From NCBI GenBank assembly GCA_947178085.1, contig CAMWWS010000181.1:1-5975 (forward strand): a stretch of DNA of 5,975 bases, given 5' to 3'. The translations under genes were made by a program, and so were the position numbers. The stretch's first letter is position 1. Each line of letters begins with the position of its first letter. This document shows, piece after piece, positions 1 through 5,064 of the stretch. The notes under the pieces are model-generated. The model did not search any database and had not been told where the DNA came from. It saw nothing but the letters and a program-made list of their open reading frames with translations. This stretch comes from an uncultured Lachnospiraceae bacterium (lineage in GTDB: Bacteria; Bacillota_A; Clostridia; Lachnospirales; Lachnospiraceae).

Positions 1-61
1 TAATTATTCTGATATCATAGCTTTTGTGATTTACAACATTTGGGAAAGGATAATAACAATT

Positions 62-823
62 ATGAAGAAAGTTATCATGAAATCTAATGACCTCTGTAAG
101 AGTTTTGCGAATAACGGGGGACAGAATCATGTCCTTGACATGATTAATATGGAAATTTACGATGGGGATTTTACGGTTATCATGGGTTCGTCGGGTGCCG
201 GGAAATCCACGCTGCTTTATGCCTTAAGCGGTATGGACAGTCCTACAAGCGGCGAGGTTTATTATAAAGAGCGTGCTATAAGCAGGTTAAAAGAAAAGGA
301 GATGGCGGCGCTGCGTGCGTTTGAATTCGGCTTTGTGTTCCAGCAGGCGCATCTTGTAAGCAATCTGACTCTTTTGGAAAATGTTACGATAACAGGATAT
401 CTGGATAAAACTAAGAAAGAGAAGGAAGTAAAGGAGCGAGCAGTAGAACTGCTTCGCAGAATGAATGTGGAAAAGGCTATGATGCGGCTTCCGTCGCAGG
501 TGTCGGGCGGAGAAGCGCAGCGCGCCGCCATTGCAAGGGCGATGATTAATGAACCCGGGATTATTTTTGCAGACGAGCCTACGGGAGCGCTTAATAAGCG
601 GAATACCGAAGAGGTGTTGAAGCTTTTAACAAATCTGAATGATAAAGGGCAGAGTATTTTGATGGTAACGCATGACATTAAGGCTGCAATACGTGCGACA
701 AGGCTTCTGTATCTGGAAGATGGAAGGATTATAGGAGAAATGCCTATGCCGCCTTACCATGAGGAGGATGCCAGAAACAGGGAGAAGCAGGTGGATGCGT
801 GGCTGGCGTCTATGGAGTGGTAG
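62..823 (+). CDS. ABC exporter ATP-binding subunit (MacB/LolD/BceA type)
   Basis: This is the cytoplasmic ATPase that should power the FtsX-type permease encoded next. Numbered from the ATG at 62 (253 aa), it has all the nucleotide-binding motifs: Walker A GSSGAGKST at 42-50, Q-loop Q94/Q95 in FGFVFQQAHL, signature VSGGEAQ at 147-153, Walker B IIFADEP at 167-173, a GALN D-loop, and the switch histidine in VTHD (H204). Length and spacing are normal for the MacB/LolD/BceA branch, whose members work with FtsX-fold permeases in peptide or lipoprotein export or resistance. An in-frame GTG at 26 extends the frame, but the ATG at 62 is preferred: GGAAAGGA lies at 43-50 and family homology begins just after it. 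A further ATG at 77 is also possible. The gene sits 77 bases upstream of the permease, presumably in one operon. The subfamily is confident; the substrate is unknown. Confidence 0.93.
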   Translation: MKKVIMKSNDLCKSFANNGGQNHVLDMINMEIYDGDFTVIMGSSGAGKSTLLYALSGMDSPTSGEVYYKERAISRLKEKEMAALRAFEFGFVFQQAHLVSNLTLLENVTITGYLDKTKKEKEVKERAVELLRRMNVEKAMMRLPSQVSGGEAQRAAIARAMINEPGIIFADEPTGALNKRNTEEVLKLLTNLNDKGQSILMVTHDIKAAIRATRLLYLEDGRIIGEMPMPPYHEEDARNREKQVDAWLASMEW

Positions 824-900
824 AGGCAAAAAGGGGAGTTTGCAGACAGCCGTTGTACAATTGTCCGGCGAGATTAGCAGAAAGAGGAAGGAATATTATT

Positions 901-3279
901 ATGAAGTATTTTACTTTGTTAAGAGCAAATATTAAGAGTCAGAAGGGAAGCTTTGTTGGGATTTTTATGCTTATTTTCATTATAACCGTGTCGTTGTGTG
1001 CGGTGTTATCTATATGGAAAAATTCCGGTTCATATGAAGAAGAGCAGATAGACAGGCTTGGGTTTGGAGATATTACGTGGTGGGTTATGGAGATTAATTC
1101 GGAGTCTGAGGATATGAAAAAGCTTATCGGGCAGATAAGAGAAGTGGATGATGTGGAAGCCGTAGAGGTGCGGGATTGTGTATTTTGCGACGTTTATCAT
1201 GTAATCGGAAATGATGATTCAACTATTGTCAAAGGCACAATAATTGCATTGGCATGGGATGATGCACGGTATGATTATCATGTTTATAACAGCAGTCTCA
1301 CAGGAATAGAAGAGGCGGCGGAAAATTTGAAGGAAGGAGAAGTATATGTATCTCCTGCATTTCAATCCTTATATAATGCGCAGATTGGTGATGCCTTGGA
1401 AATCGAGATAACAGGCGAGCAGGATGTGGCGTGTTATACTATTAAGGGCTTTTTTGAGGACCCTATAAGCGGAAGCGCGATGATGGGAATGAAGGACGTT
1501 CTGATGCCCCAGGCTGATATGCAGAGACTTGCCGATAAATATGAAGCTGCCGGAGACAGGCAGATGGGCCGCATAGGAAGTATGCTGCACGTATTCAAGA
1601 CGGAGGGCAGCAGTTTAAATATGGGGGAATTTCAACGCCTGCTGGGTGATAAAACCGATTTATACAAAGCTTTAAGTTTTTCGTATTCTAAATCTACAAT
1701 AATGGGGTTCATGCTTATTTTACAGGATATTTTCTCAGGTTTTCTGCTGGCGTTTGTTCTTATACTGTTAGTGACTACCATGATTATAATAGGGCATAGC
1801 ATAAGCAGCAGTATCGAGCAGGATTATGTGGACATGGGTATCATGAAGGCAGTGGGATATACAGGTGCGAGACTTCGCGCATTACAGCTATTACAATATC
1901 TTTTGGTAGTTATTTGCGGAATGGCGCTGGGAGTGCCGGCTTCATCATTCATCGTAAGATTGATAGAGCGGATGACGGTTACGACTACCGGGCTGGTCAT
2001 ACCCTCAAATATGCCTGTAGGGATAAGTTTTCTGGTTCTTGGAGCAGTGGGGCTGTTTATAACGGGATTTGTCTATATCAGAACAGCGAAAATTAAAAAG
2101 GTTCTGCCGATTCAGGCAATCCGCGGCGGAGCGGGAGACGTATATTTTAAAAGCAGACTAACAGCTTCAATTCGCCAAAGAGGTTTAAATTTCCTACTGG
2201 CATACAGACAGCTGATATCCGGTAAGAGACAGTACATCAGCGCATGTTTCATATCGGCGCTTTTAGTATTCTTTTTGGCATTAACAGCCAGAGTAGATGC
2301 ATGGATAGGAGAAGACGGGCAGGGACTTATGGCGTCTTTTAACGCCGTGCCTTATGATTTTGGCATTCAATATGATGACGAGGAGACGAAAAAGGAAGCG
2401 GAAGAATGGATTGATGCTAAGGCGGGAATCATATGCCAATATGAATTTAAAATGACCAGAGCGGCAATCAATCAGATAGAATATTTGATGAATGTTTCTT
2501 CGGCTCCCGAATATTTTAACATACTTGAAGGAAGAACCTGCTTATATAATAATGAAGCGGTTATTACGGACTTTGTGTCAAAAGAGCTTGGCATCGGTAT
2601 AGGGGATACGGTTTCGATTAATTACAGTGGCGAAGAAAAGGATTTTATCGTAAGCGGTATCTATCAGTGCGCAAATGATATGGGAACAAATTTCGCCATA
2701 AGCAAGGAAGGCATTGAACGGTTCGGAGAAGAGGAAGAATTATCCTATTATTGGTACTACCAGCTTAGGGACCCTTCTATGGCAGAAGAACTCACCGACA
2801 GTCTGAATGAAATGTACAAAGAAGCGGTAAATGTTGATACAAACACCTGGTCGGGAGTAGACAGCATAGTTCTTGCTATGTCGGCGTTGACAACATTGAT
2901 GTATGTAATAACTATAGTTTTCATTCTGGTAACGGTATATTTGACGGGGAGTAAGGTTTTATATCGGGAACAGCACGATTTGGGCATATATAAATCATTG
3001 GGATTTGTATCAGAAAAGTTAAGGCTTGCCTTTGCCCTGCGGTTCGGCATGGTGGCAGTAGCCGGGTCACTGTTGGGAATAGCATTGAGCGAGCTTCTGA
3101 CTGATCCTGTGGTATCGGCTATGCTTGCTATGTGTGGAATCAGTCACTTTACTTCTGCATTGAATCCGCTTAATATGATGATGCTCGCCGGAATTGTGAG
3201 TGGACTGTTCTTTGCCTTTGCATATCTTGCGGCTAAGAAGATAAAGAAGGTAGGGGTTGGGATTCTGATTGTGGAGTAA
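901..3279 (+). CDS. ABC exporter permease with two FtsX domains, 8 predicted TM segments
   Basis: This 792-aa integral membrane protein is the likely partner of the ATPase just upstream. Hydrophobic segments are near residues 17-39, 277-298, 327-346, 373-393, 444-463, 659-681, 712-731 and 756-778. The layout is therefore two repeats of one TM, a large soluble extracytoplasmic domain (about 40-275 and 465-655), then a three-TM FtsX core. Each core has the expected cytoplasmic coupling segment after its first helix: DMGIMKAVGY near 311-320 and DLGIYKSLGF near 693-702. This 4+4 plan differs from 4-TM MacB and 10-TM BceB, and one chain could supply both halves of the pore. The start at ATG 901 follows AGGAAGG at 885-891; an in-frame GTG at 799 lies inside the upstream gene and lacks a good site. 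Transported molecule unknown; antimicrobial peptide efflux or lipoprotein/envelope handling are family-based possibilities only. No terminator was seen directly after it. Confidence 0.92.
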   Translation: MKYFTLLRANIKSQKGSFVGIFMLIFIITVSLCAVLSIWKNSGSYEEEQIDRLGFGDITWWVMEINSESEDMKKLIGQIREVDDVEAVEVRDCVFCDVYHVIGNDDSTIVKGTIIALAWDDARYDYHVYNSSLTGIEEAAENLKEGEVYVSPAFQSLYNAQIGDALEIEITGEQDVACYTIKGFFEDPISGSAMMGMKDVLMPQADMQRLADKYEAAGDRQMGRIGSMLHVFKTEGSSLNMGEFQRLLGDKTDLYKALSFSYSKSTIMGFMLILQDIFSGFLLAFVLILLVTTMIIIGHSISSSIEQDYVDMGIMKAVGYTGARLRALQLLQYLLVVICGMALGVPASSFIVRLIERMTVTTTGLVIPSNMPVGISFLVLGAVGLFITGFVYIRTAKIKKVLPIQAIRGGAGDVYFKSRLTASIRQRGLNFLLAYRQLISGKRQYISACFISALLVFFLALTARVDAWIGEDGQGLMASFNAVPYDFGIQYDDEETKKEAEEWIDAKAGIICQYEFKMTRAAINQIEYLMNVSSAPEYFNILEGRTCLYNNEAVITDFVSKELGIGIGDTVSINYSGEEKDFIVSGIYQCANDMGTNFAISKEGIERFGEEEELSYYWYYQLRDPSMAEELTDSLNEMYKEAVNVDTNTWSGVDSIVLAMSALTTLMYVITIVFILVTVYLTGSKVLYREQHDLGIYKSLGFVSEKLRLAFALRFGMVAVAGSLLGIALSELLTDPVVSAMLAMCGISHFTSALNPLNMMMLAGIVSGLFFAFAYLAAKKIKKVGVGILIVE

Positions 3280-3344
3280 AGTACGATAGAATTATGAAGT
3301 GCCGGAGAAGTTTCAAAAGTACATAATAAAGCCTTTTCATATTA

Positions 3345-3373
3345 TTGTATTTTAACTGAATGATGTGTATAAT
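3345..3373 (+). promoter_or_regulatory. Predicted sigma-A promoter of brnTA
   Basis: A perfect TATAAT -10 box lies at 3368-3373, with a weak TTGTAT -35 box (3 of 6 matches) at 3345-3350 and a 17-base spacer. It sits about 47 bases upstream of the brnT start codon, in an AT-rich gap that separates the toxin-antitoxin operon from the exporter. The -10 is convincing and the -35 poor, which fits a promoter whose output is controlled by a bound repressor. This is prediction only. Confidence 0.5.
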
Positions 3374-3383
3374 ATATGATATA
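3373..3383. promoter_or_regulatory. Candidate operator (TATAT-G-ATATA) at the brnTA promoter
   Basis: This is an 11-bp perfect palindrome with a single central base (G3378), starting on the last base of the -10 box and covering the expected transcription start. BrnTA systems are known to repress their own promoter through the BrnA ribbon-helix-helix domain, so an operator is expected here. A similar, longer palindrome lies at the same offset from another -10 box at 4040-4054. AT-rich DNA yields short palindromes by chance, so the assignment is tentative. Confidence 0.4.
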
Positions 3384-3419
3384 AGAAGAAAATGTTTGTT
3401 GAGTGGTGATAAAAGCAAT

Positions 3420-3698
3420 ATGGATATAAACTTTGAATGGGACGAAGAAAAAGCAAGAATTAATATAAAGAAACATGGTATCTCATTTGAAATTGCTGCT
3501 AAAGTATTTTTAGATGAAAACCGTATTGAAATTTATGATGATGCACATAGTAATATAGATGGAGATAGGTTTATAACGATTGGAATGGCAGATGAAGTTC
3601 TATTTGTAGTATATACAGAACGTCAAACGAATATTAGATTGATTTCCGCACGCTTGGCAACCGCAAAAGAAAGGGGAGTGTATTATGGTATCGTTTAA
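3420..3698 (+). CDS. brnT: BrnT-family toxin of a type II toxin-antitoxin system
   Basis: This 92-aa protein matches the BrnT family (RelE-like fold, ribosome-dependent mRNA ribonuclease in characterised members). The recognisable blocks are the N-terminal FEWDEEKARINIKKHGISF at 5-23, AAKVFLDENRIEIYDD at 26-41, RFITIGMADE at 50-59, VVYTER at 63-68 and RLISARLATAKER at 73-85. Length is typical for the family. The frame is open from an ATG at 3360, but ATG 3420 is chosen because the family begins with the (M)xxxFEWDEEK stretch and the earlier start would precede or overlap the predicted -10 and operator. The ribosome site is weak (GTGGTGAT region about 10 bases upstream), which may keep toxin synthesis low. 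The 3' end overlaps brnA by 14 bases, the usual toxin-first order of this system. The protein appears intact. Catalytic residues were not assigned individually. Confidence 0.9.
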   Translation: MDINFEWDEEKARINIKKHGISFEIAAKVFLDENRIEIYDDAHSNIDGDRFITIGMADEVLFVVYTERQTNIRLISARLATAKERGVYYGIV

Positions 3699-3975
3699 GC
3701 TGGAGCAAGGAACAAAGATAACAAATGAGGAAAAGAAAATGTTAGAAGAAGCAAAAAAGCTTCCTCTTGTTTATGATGAGGATTCTCCGGAATTAACGGT
3801 TGAAATGGAAAAAGCATTTATAGAAGCTAGAAGAAATAAGCCCTATAATGCAGAGCCTCTTACTGTGTATGTATCTCCTATGACAATCAAGAAGGCAAAG
3901 ACCATTGGAGGGAATTATATTGATATTTTAGGACGATTACTTGATAAAGCTGTTAATGAGTATGTTACAATGTAA
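3685..3975 (+). CDS. brnA: BrnA-family antitoxin (ribbon-helix-helix regulator)
   Basis: This 96-aa protein is the expected BrnA partner. It would neutralise BrnT by direct binding and repress the operon through DNA binding. The N-terminal part contains the family segment YDEDSPELT at 30-38, followed by a charged linker (EKAFIEARRNKP). The C-terminal part looks like a ribbon-helix-helix unit: a beta strand LTVYVSP at 59-65, a first helix at about 66-73 (MTIKKAKT), a GGNY turn, and a second helix at about 79-94 (IDILGRLLDKAVNEYV). Start ATG 3685 has a strong AAGGGGAG site at 3671-3678 inside brnT, and the reading frames overlap by 14 bases. This stronger site, compared with the weak one of brnT, fits the need for antitoxin excess. 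RHH details are read by eye and not aligned. Confidence 0.88.
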   Translation: MVSFKLEQGTKITNEEKKMLEEAKKLPLVYDEDSPELTVEMEKAFIEARRNKPYNAEPLTVYVSPMTIKKAKTIGGNYIDILGRLLDKAVNEYVTM

Positions 3976-4012
3976 TGAGTTTTGCGGAAAGGTCTGCGAA
4001 AGTTGAATAGAC

Positions 4013-4042
4013 TTTACATCTCAGCTGCGATATACTTATATT
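4013..4042 (+). promoter_or_regulatory. Predicted promoter of the 49-codon gene
   Basis: A TTTACA -35 box (5 of 6 matches) lies at 4013-4018 and a TATATT -10 box (5 of 6) at 4037-4042, with an 18-base spacer. The boxes sit between the end of brnA and the small gene starting at 4087, so the small gene probably has its own transcript in addition to any read-through from brnTA. The -10 box overlaps a 15-bp palindrome, which suggests repression. Confidence 0.5.
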
Positions 4043-4054
4043 GTATCATACAAT
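4040..4054. promoter_or_regulatory. Candidate operator palindrome ATTGTAT-C-ATACAAT
   Basis: This is a perfect palindrome with 7-bp arms around C4047. It overlaps the predicted -10 box and its centre lies 5 bases beyond that box, exactly as for the smaller palindrome at the brnTA promoter. One arm (ATTGTAT) recurs at 3344-3350 across the brnTA -35 box, and ATTGTA recurs at 4065-4070 just downstream. The site could bind BrnA or another dimeric repressor. The binding protein is inferred, not shown. Confidence 0.5.
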
Positions 4055-4086
4055 CAACATTTACATTGTAGAAAGCAGGTGATTAC

Positions 4087-4236
4087 ATGGGCATGACTGA
4101 TGAGCAGTTTGAGGTATACAACGCTTTAATAAACTTTATTGATGAATTAATTGATAAGGAGACAGACGAAAAAGAAAAAGAAAAGCTGAAAATACGTAAA
4201 AAAAATATTCTTGCAAACAATAAAGAAGTAAATTAA
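4087..4236 (+). CDS. Small charged protein, unrecognised (49 aa)
   Basis: This short gene follows brnTA and is not a family I recognise. Evidence that it is translated: a ribosome site AGGTGAT at 4077-4083, complementary to the 16S 3' end; an ATG at 4087; a predicted promoter with an operator-like palindrome upstream; and a strong intrinsic terminator 9 bases after the stop codon. The protein starts MGMTDEQFEV, continues with a hydrophobic/acidic helix-like stretch (about residues 6-23, including YNALINFIDELI), and ends in a highly charged lysine/glutamate-rich tail (24-49). No signal peptide or membrane helix is visible. Small clostridial proteins beginning M-T-D/E-x-Q-F are common but uncharacterised. 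The context suggests a link to the toxin-antitoxin operon, for instance as a third component or co-regulated partner; this is inference only. Confidence 0.6.
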   Translation: MGMTDEQFEVYNALINFIDELIDKETDEKEKEKLKIRKKNILANNKEVN

Positions 4237-4245
4237 TCGCATCAG

Positions 4246-4285
4246 GGTGTGAAGTCTATGAATTATTAAGATTTTACACCTTTTT
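4246..4285 (+). terminator. Strong Rho-independent terminator
   Basis: A 12-bp stem is formed by GGTGTGAAGTCT (4246-4257) and AGATTTTACACC (4269-4280), with two G-U wobbles and an 11-base loop. It is followed at once by TTTTT and then ATTT. It lies 9 bases beyond the stop codon of the 49-codon gene and would end that transcript as well as any read-through from brnTA, isolating them from the 150-codon gene downstream. Confidence 0.87.
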
Positions 4286-4296
4286 ATTTAACATAA

Positions 4297-4321
4297 GGAT
4301 GACTCGCGAAGCGTGACATCC
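4297..4321. repeat. GC-rich imperfect hairpin, REP-like
   Basis: The segment folds as GGATG-A-C-T-CGC / GCG-T-G-A-CATCC around a GAA loop: 11 positions with 9 pairs and two symmetric mismatches (A4302 with A4316, T4304 with T4314). It is GC-rich amid AT-rich DNA and has no T-run after it, so it does not look like a terminator. Its form resembles dispersed extragenic palindromes, but the window holds one copy, so its repeat nature is not shown. Confidence 0.45.
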
Positions 4322-4376
4322 GTTGTTTGCTCTTGGCTGGAATGAAATTAAAAAATGATTGTAGGAGAAGGGAAAG

Positions 4377-4829
4377 ATGAAATTTGAGTATCGGTTTTTA
4401 AGTGAGGAAAGAGCGGCGGAGATTGACGCGATGGGATTGAGAAGTCCAGACGGTTATAAAGTTCGTATTAATTATTCAGAATGTATAACTAATGAGGAAG
4501 AGTCAATTGTATTCCAAAAGATATATTTTGCACGTTTTTATAATGCTGAGGAAGATTATGACTGCTATCTTTTGATTTATAAAGAGCATTATTATATTTT
4601 GGAAGTAGAAAATAGATGGCGTAAAGAAATAAGTAATGAGACGATATTCCATTATTTCCAGTCCTTTATTTTTACAACAATAAAAGAATATAATGATTGT
4701 TCTTCAAAAGAAGTATTATCTGTATTGAAGGATGTTATTTATGAGCGAGAAAAGAATCTTTGTCCGGATATTTTATTTGGGGAAGATATGCCAGAGGAAA
4801 TAATATATATGGGAGAAAAAGATGAGTAA
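4377..4829 (+). CDS. Hypothetical protein, unrecognised (150 aa)
   Basis: I do not recognise this family. The start is well supported: AGGAGAAGGG at 4363-4372 precedes ATG 4377 at good spacing. The protein has no signal peptide or membrane segment and should be cytoplasmic. It is rich in acidic and aromatic residues, with a central probable beta region (YDCYLLIYKEHYYILEVEN at 61-79) followed by helical stretches (NETIFHYFQSFIFTTIKEY at 87-105; EVLSVLKDVIYEREKN at 112-127) and an acidic tail ending EKDE. Such single small aromatic/acidic proteins in AT-rich accessory DNA sometimes turn out to be immunity proteins of contact-dependent or polymorphic toxins, but nothing here proves it. The last bases overlap a possible downstream start (ATGAGTAA at 4822-4829), hinting at a former translationally coupled partner. 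AT content is higher than in the exporter or peptidase genes. Confidence 0.8.
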   Translation: MKFEYRFLSEERAAEIDAMGLRSPDGYKVRINYSECITNEEESIVFQKIYFARFYNAEEDYDCYLLIYKEHYYILEVENRWRKEISNETIFHYFQSFIFTTIKEYNDCSSKEVLSVLKDVIYEREKNLCPDILFGEDMPEEIIYMGEKDE

Positions 4830-4905
4830 AGTGAATGAGGCATTACAAAGGATATATTTCCAGCACATAGTCGGGAAAGCTTTTTATAATACTTGCTTTT
4901 GGTGA
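4822..4905 (+). pseudogene. Possible 27-codon coupled ORF, perhaps a gene remnant
   Basis: An ATG at 4822 overlaps the end of the 150-codon gene by 8 bases and has GGGAG at 4811-4815, the arrangement of a translationally coupled next gene. The frame reads MSKVNEALQRIYFQ and stops after 27 codons. Its N-terminus looks like an ordinary protein start, so it may be the front of a gene truncated by deletion; the nearby long inverted repeat could mark the break. It could equally be a genuine small protein or a chance frame. Confidence 0.25.
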
Positions 4906-4935
4906 AGTGAAGTAGTATCGTAGTATTGTGCCGGA

Positions 4936-4990
4936 CAGATTGCATAAAATATTCCGAAGTCAGGCGCGAGAGAACATTTTATGCAATCTG
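4936..4990. repeat. 15-bp perfect inverted repeat (long hairpin) upstream of the M18 gene
   Basis: CAGATTGCATAAAAT (4936-4950) is the exact reverse complement of ATTTTATGCAATCTG (4976-4990), separated by 25 bases. Pairing continues outward past one mismatch (GG 4933-4934 with CC 4992-4993) and inward past one mismatch (TTC 4952-4954 with GAA 4972-4974), giving about 20 pairs in total. No T-run follows on either strand, so it is not a standard intrinsic terminator. It lies between the small accessory genes and the aminopeptidase. Its role is unknown: candidates are a transcript-stabilising or attenuating hairpin, a dispersed repeat, or a mobile-element scar. Confidence 0.75.
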
Positions 4991-5064
4991 CCCTCTCAAC
5001 CTACAAAATTCACTTTTACCATTGAATCTTCATGTTAACACCATAGAAAGGACCCTAAAATCAT

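Noticed and set aside
26..61. GTG start extending the ATPase by 12 codons
   Set aside because: There is no good ribosome site before it, and family homology starts after the ATG at 62, which has GGAAAGGA at 43-50.
262..678. Antisense frame opposite the ATPase gene
   Set aside because: It lies opposite the Walker, signature and Walker B codons of a clear gene, has no ribosome site, and its translation looks like low-information complement sequence.
853..860. TTGTACAA palindrome between ATPase and permease genes
   Set aside because: An 8-bp palindrome with no promoter nearby is expected by chance; there is no support for an operator or terminator.
799..900. GTG start extending the permease into the end of the ATPase gene
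   Set aside because: The extra 34 residues are not FtsX-like, and ATG 901 has a clear AGGAAGG site.
3360..3419. Longer N-terminus for BrnT from ATG 3360
   Set aside because: The added residues do not resemble BrnT, and the start would lie upstream of the predicted -10 box.
4912..4926. Tandem GTAGTAT repeat
   Set aside because: Two 7-base units are too short and simple to distinguish from chance.
3299..4935. 8-bp direct repeat GTGCCGGA at 3299-3306 and 4928-4935 as a target-site duplication around the accessory block
   Set aside because: TGCCGGA also occurs elsewhere in the window (for example near 1550), no terminal inverted repeats or transposase accompany it, and an 8-mer match is weak.
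4978..5007. Possible promoter for the M18 gene (TTTATG ... TACAAA)
   Set aside because: Both boxes match consensus poorly, so it is not supportable as a feature.
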